From: Entonaema liquescens
Taxonomy: Eukaryota; Ascomycota; Sordariomycetes; Xylariales; Xylariaceae
DNA length: 64,000 bases
Assembly (NCBI GenBank): GCA_902805475.1
Contig: CADCSX010000025.1
Location: 186,001-250,000, forward strand
Direction: 5' to 3'
How positions within the stretch are numbered: the stretch's first letter is position 1; each line of letters begins with the position of its first letter. The position numbers and the translations under genes are program-made. Under the pieces are notes generated by a model, which saw nothing but the letters and a program-made list of their open reading frames with translations, had not been told where the DNA came from and ran no database searches. Positions 34,501 through 44,334 of this stretch are shown one piece after another.

Positions 34501-35219
34501 ATTTTCATTCTCGTCAGGTGTCAACCAATTATTAGACATAAACTGCGGGACGTGAGATGAAAAGGTTCGTGGGGAATTCTGGACCAAGTCCTGGGGATCT
34601 TGGTAGTCCGCACTGTTATCATAGATAGGCCTGGATTGATCAACGTTGGCATCAATGCTCTGATCTTCGACTACAAGCCCAATTGTACTATCAAGACTTG
34701 TTTCACGTGTTGAGCAATCTGTATATTGACACCATTCACCACTTGGCTTCTGGATTTCGATAAAGGCTTCACTAGCCTCGTAGCCACTAGACCCGTCGGA
34801 AGAGTCCGTTTCCACTCGGCGGCGCTTTCCCAGACGGGTTTCTCTATTACAGTGACGTCTTGCTCGATGGACTCTATTCATTGACACAGGATGGCCTGAA
34901 ATAACAACTCTGGATTGAGTATCCTGAGATGAGAGACGGTCGATAATTTCAAAGATTCCATCCCACTCGTGAACTTTCAAGTTCTTACGAGCATTCCATA
35001 CTCTAAGTTGAGCTTCATACTGTGAGATGCTACCAATGCGAAGTCAGTACAATTGATGCACCATGGTAAGTAAACTCACGTAGCAGAGAAATCATGTTCC
35101 CTGTCCATAGTTTGGACCAATTGGTCAACTGATAGGTCGGATGTAAGATAGAGGCCCAAGATTGTCTCCTTATGATGGTTCCAACTGTTTTGAGGGATCT
35201 TGCGCGCCTTGGAGGCCAT
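31577..35219 (-). CDS. Clr5-domain ankyrin-repeat protein (one-base frameshift in a G4 run)
   Basis: Exon 1 (35219-35080) and exon 2 (from 35029), with a 50-bp intron (GTGAGT...GGTAG). The spliced N-terminus holds a Clr5 domain: SWNHHKETILGLYL, then ATISQYEAQLRVWNARKNLK. A long middle region (about 100-700) has a basic nuclear-type stretch (GKRRRVE) and weak helical repeats. Ankyrin repeats are clear at the C-terminus: TPLLRAIRTGNKNLVQFLID, RTPLQMAAETADFDMVELLL, GTALQLAAIGGNCNIAVLLI and WPLEGAAEHGRVDMIKYL. The frame slips at 32128-32131 (GGGG): VNESVPHP must continue in another frame as LTVSRKRQFNLTPLLRA. One added base gives a 1,197-residue protein. Clr5-ankyrin proteins form large families in filamentous fungi and may act in regulation or incompatibility, but none is well characterised. 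Confidence 0.85.
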
Positions 35220-36033
35220 GATTACAAACGATACGTAAACTTAAAAAGAATACCTAGGCGCTTATATTTCACGGCAGGGAACAAAGTCAACACGTCGCAG
35301 TCGAAAACGGAAATGAGAAATTTGGAAAGATACTAATCCCTATATATCTGAGGGGATGAGGAGAAACACCTCACCTACTATACTATCTTGTTAGAATATG
35401 TTATTCGGCCACTCAAGCAGGCTGTTCGGCGATAAGACTAACGGGTAAGGAGGATTCATCCTACACATGTATATACGATATACAATATTGAGGCTTTTTA
35501 CTATAATAGATCAGCCTGATCGGGTTTTGTCAGTTAAGCCGCGTAAAGTGTGTTACGTGACGAGGCTCCAGGTCTCAATATCCAGGTTTTGATGACCAGG
35601 TTTTGACACCGACATTCTTACTTTCACATGCACCGCTCCCCTCTATCCAATCATCTGCAAAGCTTCCTACATATCAGCAGCAGGCTCTGATCCTTAGGCG
35701 CTCCAATTGTGTCTAGTAGCTCAAGGGTATTCGGCAAGGCTCTACCTCGCTTTCGCATCTACTAAATACCCGCATTAAGTCCTTGATATAGAAATAAGAT
35801 GTATAATAATATAAATATTGGTAAATGTATTGGTAAACAATCGTCAACAAGCAACAAGGGTATCTCTTCGTAATCATGCTGCGCATATAGGACCGGTTCC
35901 CCTACCAGATCGTAAAGGGCTGCCACACTCCCCTCCTTGCCGATCAAATCCGTCCATGACCCCCAACATGCAACGCAGTATCCAGCCGGCATAATGACGA
36001 CAAAACATCCCACGCCCGAGTCACATGCCTCTC
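35220..36033. other. Intergenic region upstream of the Clr5-ankyrin gene
   Basis: About 810 bp. Holds the promoter of the Clr5-ankyrin gene and the 3' region of the secreted-protein gene. A 101-codon minus-strand open frame (35762-36067) overlaps the neighbouring gene and has no family resemblance. Nothing else seen. Confidence 0.45.
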
Positions 36034-36756
36034 TTAGAAGTGCACACCACCTGCATAAACCAACCAATTCGAAGCGGCTGCCGCCAAAACTAACACAAAG
36101 AAATTGGGCGCCGTCTCAACGCACCCGTTACTGTCACTACCGTCTTGGGGATCTACAACTTGTCCCGAAGACGCTACAACAGTCTGGCCCGAAGGGTACC
36201 GGATATTGTAAACGGGGGCCGACGTCAACGAAGCCGGATCTCCCAGCGCACTGGGGCACTTCGCCTGATTGGCCGCGGGCCAGTCGAGCGAGCACTCCTC
36301 GTCGTGGCCCCACGAGCACGTGGAGTCGAGGATATTATAGAGCAGATAATTCTTCGCAACCCAGCTGTCCGGGCGGGCGAGACAGCTCGCTAAGAAATTC
36401 ATACTATTCGCGGCGCTAAGAGGGAGCTTGCCCCCGTCGGTGTGGATCAGGTCCGCGCACTCGGAAGCATCCACATTGGCGAAGTTCATAGCGACGGCGC
36501 CGCCGGCGGTGGGTTTCTCGGTCGCCGAGTAGCCGGTGTACAGGTAGTTCCAGGCGTCGTAGCTGACGTCGTGGGCGCCCTCGGACCGGTCCACGCGCAG
36601 CAGCTTCACAGTCCGGTCCTCGTAGCTCAGCGAGACGCACACGTTGTCGCAGTCCACCGAGCCCGGCCAGTAGGCCACGCGGTTGGTGTTCACCTTGCAC
36701 CCGAGCACCCCGACCGAGGACGAATAGCTGTCGTGAGGCGTCGCCCACACGGCGCC

Positions 36757-36789
<33 letters not shown>

Positions 36790-36864
36790 GTCCTGCGCCG
36801 CGACGCGCCATGCCGTCGTCCACACAGACGGCAGAAGAAGCGCGGAAATGCGCCGCATCGCCAT
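36034..36864 (-). CDS. Secreted cysteine-containing protein with Ser run and possible GPI-anchor tail
   Basis: Single exon, 276 residues. The N-terminus (MRRISALLLPSVWTTAWRVAAQ) looks like a signal peptide. A pure Ser10 tract follows, coded by ten AGC codons (36758-36787). The mature part contains GCKVNTNRVAYWPGSVDC, DNVCVSLSYEDR, VSYDAWNYLYTG and several later Cys (SECADL, ASCLAR, STCSWGHDEEC, AKCPS, NGCVE), a pattern seen in fungal secreted proteins with a barwin/expansin-like (double-psi beta-barrel) fold. The C-terminus is hydrophobic (FFVLVLAAAASNWLVYAGG) after a small-residue stretch (DGSDSNG), which would suit a GPI anchor. It is probably a wall or extracellular protein; function unknown. 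Confidence 0.72.
36758..36787. repeat. (CTG)10 trinucleotide repeat inside a coding region
   Basis: Ten exact CTG units on the plus strand, read as AGC (Ser) codons of the minus-strand secreted-protein gene. Confidence 0.95.
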
Positions 36865-38397
36865 GGGATGCGAGATAAGAAAAACAAAAAATGAGCGACT
36901 AATAGATGAAGGATAAGATGATCAAAAAGAATGACGAAACATAGGCGTTTTCCTTTGACGGTTATTTGACTAGTTGATTAATATATTTAATGAGTGACTG
37001 GCTGGCTTGCTGGCTGCGCGCGCGCACGCCTCTGCGGCGGTAGCTAACGCTCTAGCAAGTAAACGACATCAAGCCGGCGAGGCAAAAGTGAAGCGATTGT
37101 AAGCAATAAGCAATCGGCGGAACGATTATCGTGATTATCGTGAAGGCGGAGAAGCGGCCAAACTTGTCGCGATGTCTTCGTTGGCGCATCGTAAGATTTT
37201 CATTAAATGAAATGGCCATATCCGGTTAGTTCCCGATGTTACATCGAAAACGAAATGTCTGTTTTAATGGTTCTGGACCCCTTTTTTCCTACTTTTCATT
37301 AAAGACTATTGGTTGAAATCTCAGGGTCTTATCTTAATCCTTATCTAATGTTTGCTATCCTGCCGTCACATCTTATTCAAGCTTTTTATACAGTAGCCGG
37401 TTCGTTATGCCACGTTATATGTGCCTTAGGTAATGTATAATGCAGGGGATAGATGCATTAAACGAGCACATCAGCTTAGTCCTACGCAATTCATTACTTC
37501 TTTTATACGAGGCTCACTATCAGCAGTCCATCGATGCAACATGACCGCATGGGCCCAAAACTTAACGTCGTCTACGTCGTCTACGTCGTCTACATCATAT
37601 TAACGATCCAATAGATGATATATCACGTTTCATTCTATGAATCACAAGTTGAGAGTATACTTTGCAAAGAGCTAAATAGAAAATTTTGAAGTGCGCATGC
37701 TAGATATACCTAATTATTAAAAGGTAGTTAATCAATGGCTTTAGTTAGTTACATTTTACTAATACATGCTTTCTGCGATGAGCCCCTCCAAATCATACCG
37801 TACCAGAATCAACCACCAGAAACCCAACCCCACCATATAATACTTATCCATATTCCAAAGTCATAGTTAGATGTGATACGTAATAAGATAAACAATTATC
37901 TGTTTAAAATGGATAGTCAGTCAATATACAAATTTAGTAAGTCATTAAGTCGTAGACGGTTCGATTCTCGGAACATGCACAACGAATGCGACGGCGTAGT
38001 CATGCACAAGCGATCGGGTGGGTTGGCTTTAAACATATGCTGGAATGGCGATGAGGCCCAGTAAAAACGTCGGCTAGGTGGGTTGAAAAAAAATAGCAAG
38101 CACCAAATCTCCTCACACGAGCCGCAATGAAGCTGGGTTGAATTTCGGAAGAAAATTTTTCTAAAAATGTCTTTCCAGAGGTAGTCAGTCTTCCAAATCT
38201 CTCTAAAGGTTTCGCTCTTTTGAAGTTCGTTAGTCAAATGCTGATACGATGTCGTAAAGCTTCTAGATATCACAAGAAAAAGGAAAACGTCATCAAGACC
38301 CGATCCCGATCCCGATCCAAAAACGCCCCACCCGAAAAAATAAAATAGATAAAAAAAAAAAGAATAGCCCATAAAATCCCAAATGATATCATCCAAA
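36865..38397. other. Intergenic region
   Basis: About 1.5 kb upstream of the secreted-protein gene and downstream of the HAD gene. Contains a 9-bp tandem repeat (ACGTCGTCT x3 at 37565-37591) and AT-rich sequence. A long minus-strand open frame over 37917-38651 is the antisense or 3' region of the HAD gene and not a gene by content. Confidence 0.45.
37565..37591. repeat. Tandem repeat, 9-bp unit ACGTCGTCT
   Basis: Three exact copies, followed by a partial ACATCAT. Confidence 0.9.
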
Positions 38398-39927
38398 TCA
38401 AATGATCGCGGCCGTGTCTGCTCCATCACCGTGAAGAACGGGGTTGATCCGCTCATCAAAGTGCATCTTGAAATCATCACCCAATTGTTTCCGTAGCGCG
38501 GTCTGAACAGCTTCGAGAACATTGGGGAAGACTCCAAAGTTAGCTGGGTTGTTCTCGTCGTTCTCACCGCCTTGGAAGACACCAGTGCGGACGAGACATG
38601 TGTTCCAGCCGTACATGTTACCACCGATGATGTCAGAGGCCGGGTTGTCACCGATCATGTAGATATTTTCTGGTAGTTTCTCCTCGCCGTGGAGCTGCTC
38701 CATCCATGACGTGAGAACCTCATCCGCGTACTTGTACGTAGCAGTTTCGGGCTTTCCGTACACGACACGCTCAAGGTCGATGCCGGTAAGTGCTCGGTAC
38801 ATGGCCTCGAGACCGATACGGAATGCACCCTGAGACATACGGGGTGTCCAGTGCTCGGTGGGGCACAACAAGTCACCCTGAGAGAAGTAGATGGGGACTC
38901 GTTGAGAGACGGGGTCCTTGGCTATCGTACCTAGACGGCCGTTTTCCGAGCGTAGAACATCCATGATAATTTGCATGTCAGTAGCGTAGTCTCGAGAGTC
39001 AGAGAAGACTAAGATAGCCTCAATGTTGATCTTGGTGAAGTCTCGTGGCCGAGAAGAAGCTCGCTCCTCCTCAGTGAACACACGGTAAGGTGCGATAGAC
39101 TGGTCCCAGGCAACGATGTCGTTGGGGACAACGATGTCCTTGAAGCCGTATTGCTCCGCAACTTCACGGCACTTGTAGCCCTCGCCGCCGACAACTAGGA
39201 CGGTGTTGTAGTACTCAGCAAGAGCACTCATGGGAGTGTGTGATTGGATGAATTGTTCTGTGTCGACGGGGTTTTGTAGAATCTTGGAGAGCTGTTCGCA
39301 ACGAGCCTTCTCGGGCTTTCCCGATCCGTTGGTTAGGAAGATGTGGGGGATCTTGATGCCGAGCTCGTTGTCGCCGTTTAGGATCTCTAGAGCACGACGT
39401 CCCTCGGGGATGAGTCGGTCACCGTGGACAAGAACACCATCAATATCGAAGGCAAAAGCCATGTTCTTCGCCTTCTTCACCTTCTCGACTTCGACGCTCT
39501 GGACTTGGGAAGCTAGAATAGCACGAGAAGGTTGAATGGGTGGCATGCCCGGGCGTGTCGGGCGACCGAGAGACTCATCTCCATCGGGGTAGTGGACTGA
39601 TGATAGTCGTGATTGTCTCTTGGAACGGGGGATGGGAAGAGCTGCGCCGAAGGAGTTACGAGAGCCTCTTCTCTCCTTCATAGAGGGAACCATGCTTAGG
39701 TTGTGCATGTATTTTGCTGCCTCCGAGATGGATGATCTCGAGGCGGGAACTTCGATAGGACCATCGTCACCCTCTCCGGGAATGGGTAGAGAGTTCGAGT
39801 CTGCTCCATTGCCGTGGGAGTGACCGTTTGAGTGTTCGTTGGTGTTTCCATTGCCGTTGGAGTTGGCAACCTTCTTGTCTTGCCTCTCAGTGGCTTGAGT
39901 AATGTCATAATCTTCGAAGGAAGGCAT
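38398..39927 (-). CDS. HAD-superfamily class IIA hydrolase (Cut-1/CECR5-like)
   Basis: Single exon, 509 residues. Residues 1-140 are disordered, with Asn/Gly/His and Ser-rich stretches. The HAD core starts at AFAFDIDGVLVHGD; Asp161 and Asp163 are the nucleophile and acid/base pair. Motif II lies in IFLTNGSGKPEKARCEQLS, motif III in the VVYGKPETATYKYA stretch, and motif IV is MIGDNPASDIIGGNMYGWNT. This is the CECR5/Cut-1 branch of class IIA HAD proteins, annotated as phosphatase-like; in yeast and Neurospora relatives it is linked to mitochondria or to osmotic/heat-shock response. There are no introns and the frame is intact. It is divergent from the aldo-keto reductase across 2.2 kb. Confidence 0.88.
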   Translation of the reverse strand: MPSFEDYDITQATERQDKKVANSNGNGNTNEHSNGHSHGNGADSNSLPIPGEGDDGPIEVPASRSSISEAAKYMHNLSMVPSMKERRGSRNSFGAALPIPRSKRQSRLSSVHYPDGDESLGRPTRPGMPPIQPSRAILASQVQSVEVEKVKKAKNMAFAFDIDGVLVHGDRLIPEGRRALEILNGDNELGIKIPHIFLTNGSGKPEKARCEQLSKILQNPVDTEQFIQSHTPMSALAEYYNTVLVVGGEGYKCREVAEQYGFKDIVVPNDIVAWDQSIAPYRVFTEEERASSRPRDFTKINIEAILVFSDSRDYATDMQIIMDVLRSENGRLGTIAKDPVSQRVPIYFSQGDLLCPTEHWTPRMSQGAFRIGLEAMYRALTGIDLERVVYGKPETATYKYADEVLTSWMEQLHGEEKLPENIYMIGDNPASDIIGGNMYGWNTCLVRTGVFQGGENDENNPANFGVFPNVLEAVQTALRKQLGDDFKMHFDERINPVLHGDGADTAAII

Positions 39928-40353
39928 CTTGAATATAGTGTAAGCTAGCTCGCTGCTTCAAAATAGGGTATAGTATTCAGGTTCGGTTGAAGTAGGAGTA
40001 GAAGGTTTGATGATATGGAACCAGGAGAAGTTTGCTATCTATGACGGGAGGGTCGCGTTATATCTAGTCATCGGCTCGCCTATGATGCTTATCATCCACC
40101 GTACTATCTCGTTATAGCTCGCACTTTTCGACGACGGTGTAAAGTCCGGCTCTGGTACCCTCCACAACAACGTAGCTACTTCTCGTACCATCCGACAATG
40201 GAGTACATACTCCGGTACGTTATCGAGGTACGTTGTTCCGTTGTCAACGAAACAGCCGAAAGATGATGGATGATGTCTTTGCTAGGTATCCAACGGTTTC
40301 TACGGTATCCGCCGCCACGATGGAGCCTGTCTCTTACTTCTGTTAGCTGTCCC

Positions 40354-40386
40354 TTGCATAGGTTGCATAGGTTGCATAGGTTGCAT
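40354..40386. repeat. Tandem repeat, 9-bp unit TTGCATAGG
   Basis: Three full and one partial copy, head to tail, in the intergenic region upstream of the HAD gene. Confidence 0.9.
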
Positions 40387-41122
40387 GTTGATGAAACGGT
40401 CGCGTAAACTACTTAGTCCGTTTTTTTCGTTTTTATTAGACTTTAACTAGACCTATTAACGTTAATTAACGTTAGAAAACGTGGGTAAACGCTTGCTATC
40501 CTTAGCCGTTTACGGATCCGTAGTTGTTTATCAAGGTTATCAAGGTTATTTTCAGGGTATGTTCAGGGTTTATCGTCGGCTTGGTGGTCCAGTGCTTCCA
40601 ATATGCTGCCGGTGTGCTGCCAATATGCTACCAGTGTGCTGCATGTCCAGCAAACACGCGGCCAACCAAACCAACAGGAACCAGTAGGGATCAAGTGTCA
40701 GTCCGAAAAGGAGCCGCAGAACCACCCGAACTGGATCCCGGATCCACACGGCCCACGTACGGTACCCGCTGTCATGCCTCACGCTGACATCATTCCGGGT
40801 CCGCTGCGCTCCGCTGTGTATCCGCTACAGATCCGCCCCTTGAGTCGGGAGGTGGAGACGCTGAGACGGCGACATGCAGGGTTTGCAAGGGTTTTGTAAG
40901 GGTTTGCAAGTCGCAAGGGTTTTTTTCTAGGGTTTTCTAGCGTCTTGCCTCATCTTTACCATTTTCGGAATGTCACCCACTTTGTTCGCCTACAGATCTA
41001 TGGTGGTTTTATTGGTGTCCAATGGCAAGAAATGGGTGACCCTACGGTGTCAGCGAGACGATTTGATAGGTGACGCCACAGACGCCAGATAATGTACGCC
41101 TATATACACCAATGTACACCAT

Positions 41123-41154
41123 ACATGACTACATGACTACATGACTACATGATT
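41123..41154. repeat. Tandem repeat, 8-bp unit ACATGACT
   Basis: Three exact copies and a fourth with one change (ACATGATT), intergenic. Confidence 0.9.
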
Positions 41155-42126
41155 ATAATATCTATTTCCATAGGGCACGTCCCTGACCGCTCTCAGCTCG
41201 GATCCCTAAATTATCCTAACTTGCATTAGGGGGACCCATGGATCTTCCCTCCTACATTAGCAACTTAATTAGTATATTACATATTACCTCCTAGTCGGTA
41301 CATACCTAACCTATGTCCAAGATAGGTATCCTAGATGTATACATCCTCAGGTGTATCCTGTATCCAACCGACACCAAGCCGATAAAGCCGACTTAAGCAT
41401 CAAAATCTTTGGAACAGGCAGTCATAGATGAGCCTGTCTGCATTGCAGTAAACCCTGTCTATCACCCGAGCCCCCATTCTTTTTTTTTATCACTTTTTTA
41501 TCACTTACTACCGTTCAAGTATCGTATGTATTATGTATCGACGTATTATCATAGGTATTATCACCTACTGTGACCCACTTCACATGTCATGATGGATATC
41601 AAAACCAGCCAAAGTCAAAAGTGAGTGGTGGCTTTCTGCTGACGGAGGTGACGAGGTGCCAACTGTCGCTGCAAACAACTGGATCCGTAAGGGCTGATCA
41701 GGCTGAAAGTGAAACCGACGGCTTTCTATCGAATGTACTATGTAAAACTTTTCTTTTCCGCTGAGTCAGGGGTGGTAGCAACCAAGCGGCTTGTTGGGAA
41801 TGATGCAATAGTGCAGCATCGTGTGGTTAGACACTTTTTACAATTATATAACTTTTTATCGGTTTTTCTTAACAGCTTAGGGTAACCCATAGAATTACTA
41901 AGTTTGAATCACACCAGCCGTTTGCGGGTTTTGCAACCTTACCCTGGGTTTCTTTCCGAATATTTCCATTCCGAACTGCCAGCACGATAGCCACAACAAA
42001 TATTTACCGACCTGAATAATTTCTTCCCTGACGCAATTGTCTCGCACATACATACTCATCAACCTCTTCTTACCCCTCCATAACCATACATTGCATCTAA
42101 TCTCACATCTAAGTCTTTCATCAAAC

Positions 42127-43097
42127 ATGGCGACCCCAGTAAACCAGCAGACTTTCACTCTAAACAACGGAGTAAAGATTCCCGCCATCGGTTTCGGTAC
42201 TTTCGCAAATGAAGGTGCTAAGGGCGAGACTTACAAGGCAGTTACCGCTGCTTTGGAAGTAGGCTATCGACACCTTGACTGCGCCTGGTTCTACAAGAAC
42301 GAGGCCGAAGTCGGCGAAGCTCTTCGTGACTTTCTCGCGAAGAACAAGTCTGTGAAACGTGAGGATATCTTCATCTGCACAAAGGTATGGCAGCACTTGC
42401 ACGAGCCTGAGGAGGTCAAGTGGTCGCTGGAGAACTCCCTCCAGAACTTCGGCCTCGACTACGTTGACCTGTTCCTCGTCCACTGGCCCATTGCTGCCGA
42501 GCGTGATGACAACTACATGCCCAAGATTGGCGCCGACGGCAAGTACGTCATCAAGAAGGACCTCACTGAGAACTTCGAGCCTACATGGCGTGCTATGGAG
42601 GAGCTATATGAGGCCAAGAAGGCACGCGCCATCGGCGTGTCCAACTGGACAATTCCCGGCCTCAAGAAGCTGCTGTCGTTTGCCAAGGTCAAGCCCACAG
42701 TCAACCAAATTGAAATCCACCCTTTTCTCCCCAACGAAGAGCTGGTGCAATTCTGCAAGGAGAACGACATCCTCCCTGCCGCCTACTCTCCCTGGGCTCG
42801 CAAGACCAGGTTCCGAACACAGGCGAGAAGGTGCGCACCAACAAGACCCTGATCGAAGTGGCCGAGCGCAGCGGCCACACGCTGGCCCAGGTGCTTCTCG
42901 CGTGGGGCGTCCGCCGCGGCTACGTTGTGCTGCCCAAGAGCTCGACGCCCTCGCGCATCGAGAGCAACTTCCAAGTGCCGCAAATATCGGATGCCGACTT
43001 CGAGGCCGTCAACAGCGTGGCCAAGGGCCGTCACACCCGCTTCGTCAACATGAAGGACACGTTCGGCTATGACGTCTGGGCTGACGAGGCGAAATAA
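42127..43097 (+). CDS. Aldo-keto reductase, glycerol dehydrogenase/aldose reductase type (one-base frameshift in a C3 run)
   Basis: NADPH-dependent reductase of small aldehydes and ketoses. ATG at 42127 opens MATPVNQQTFTLNNGVK, followed by IPAIGFGTF. The tetrad is visible: Asp and Tyr in GYRHLDCAWFYKNE, Lys in IFICTKVW, His in LFLVHWP. IGVSNWT and VNQIEIHPF are family blocks. At 42790-42792 (CCC) one C is missing: PAAYSP should continue LGSQDQVPNTGEKVRTNK, which is present in the next frame; AQVLLAWGVRRGYVVLPKSS and the C-terminal loop follow. With that base the protein has 323 residues, the usual length. Close relatives are the Gcy1/Gld-type glycerol dehydrogenases of fungi; the exact substrate is inferred, not shown. 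Confidence 0.88.
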
Positions 43098-43860
43098 AGT
43101 AGTAATAGCCTGCTAGCTAGCGAGCTAGCGTCTCCGTCGCGTAGCAAAGCGGAACCAAGAAACCAAAGAACCATACTCGTTTCGTCGGTCCGACTTGCTC
43201 TCTGCGTTTTCTTGGTTCGACGCGAATGCGACATGTAGGGTTGTGGCGGTGGCCCAACCGAATGTCAACAGTACACGTAGAAAAGAAAACTCTTTTTTAA
43301 TCAAAGGGGGGGATACGGATTACAACCCATGTTCCCAAGTTAGCCTGCTAGATATCCCTAATGACGGTTACGTTGGAAGTATTTCGAAACCAAACTTCAG
43401 GTTTTTTTTTTTTTTTGGCGTTGGTAGAAATGGGATGTGAGGGATAAAAAAAGATTCGGGGATGGATGGCGGGATGGATGAATGGAATGGAATTGGGGGT
43501 AGACAGCAGACAGCCTTCTTTCCTCCGAATGGGTGGTTACGAAGCACATGTTTTCTTTTTTTGAACAAATTAGACGACAGCTATGTCCTATGACGATACG
43601 TATGTATATGTTCCCAAAAGAAAATCAATCCAAAATCTTGGTTCTAACAAAGCTGAAAAAGTCTTCATCATCCCGCGGCTCTGTAAATGTGTGTCCCTTT
43701 TATTTTTGTCTTGTCCAATCTAGCAACTTATTCCACCCCCTCCCTCCTTTTTCGAATTATATCATCCACGGTTCATCTCATCTCATCACACGGCCACCAC
43801 CATATAAGGTAGGTACATAAGGAAGGGAGGTCCCCAGAAAAAAAAAACAATATACATTCA
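43098..43860. other. Convergent intergenic region with poly-T run
   Basis: About 760 bp between the 3' ends of the aldo-keto reductase and DUF7053-like genes. It has a 15-base T run at 43402-43416 and other T/A-rich stretches. No gene supported. Confidence 0.5.
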
Positions 43861-44334
43861 TCACGCCTTAGCCGCCGCCGCCGCCGCCGCCGCCTCAGCG
43901 AGAAAACTCCGATGGTGCGCGGGATGGCTGCGCTCGATGTTACTCTTGACCATCTTGCGGGTGATCAAATTACTCTCAACATCAACCTGTTCCTCGAGGA
44001 CCCCCGCGTCGCCGCGCACGCGCCACCTCGCGCGGATCAGCATAGCGCCCGTCGGCGCCCTGCCGTCGACCGCCGAATCAATACCGTCGGACCGGTTCGT
44101 CAGCGTTAGGCGGTAGGTAGTCTGGCCGGTGGGTCGGCGGTCCGTGACTTCGAAGGAGTGGGGTTCGTCGACGGGGGCGACGTTGGCGAATGTGGTAGGT
44201 GACACCCGGGTGTAGCTTATGATTTGCGGGCAGGTCGTCCGGATGTACGTCTCGTGGTCGTGGAGTAGTGCGACGAGGACGCTGGGCTGCACGCCGGTGG
44301 GGAGGGGCGTTGAAATGGTGGTTTCTACGGTCAT
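43861..44334 (-). CDS. Small fungal protein, DUF7053-like
   Basis: Single exon, 157 residues from the ATG at 44334. It reads VETTISTPLPTGVQPSVLVA, then SFEVTDRRPTGQTTYRLTLT, AMLIRARWRVRG and VESNLITRKMVKSNIERSH. The alternating strand pattern followed by a C-terminal helix resembles small SRPBCC-like proteins annotated as DUF7053 in filamentous fungi. No signal peptide or membrane segment. It ends in an Ala-rich tail coded in part by an exact (GCC/GGC)8 repeat at 43871-43894, so tail length may vary between strains. Function unknown; the family label is from memory of the sequence type and is tentative. Confidence 0.65.
   Translation of the reverse strand: MTVETTISTPLPTGVQPSVLVALLHDHETYIRTTCPQIISYTRVSPTTFANVAPVDEPHSFEVTDRRPTGQTTYRLTLTNRSDGIDSAVDGRAPTGAMLIRARWRVRGDAGVLEEQVDVESNLITRKMVKSNIERSHPAHHRSFLAEAAAAAAAAKA
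43871..43894. repeat. (GCC)8 trinucleotide repeat in the DUF7053-like gene
   Basis: Eight exact GCC units on the plus strand, read as GGC (Gly/Ala-frame) codons on the minus strand; in the coding frame they give the C-terminal Ala run. Confidence 0.9.

Larger units (their letters stand above)
39928..42126. other. Long repeat-bearing intergenic region, HAD / aldo-keto reductase
   Basis: About 2.2 kb without a supportable gene. It contains three short tandem arrays: TTGCATAGG x3.7 at 40354-40386, a roughly 22-bp imperfect duplication at about 40598-40641 (AATATGCT...GTGCTGC), and ACATGACT x4 at 41123-41154. Short open frames are not protein-like. Promoters of both divergent genes lie here. Confidence 0.5.

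Noticed and set aside
36145..36894. Several long frames opposite the secreted-protein gene
   Set aside because: GC-rich antisense and shifted frames; poly-Ala and poly-Gln runs come from the CTG repeat read out of frame.
37917..38651. Long minus-strand open frame overlapping the HAD gene end
   Set aside because: Overlaps conserved HAD coding sequence in another frame and is T/F-rich without motif.
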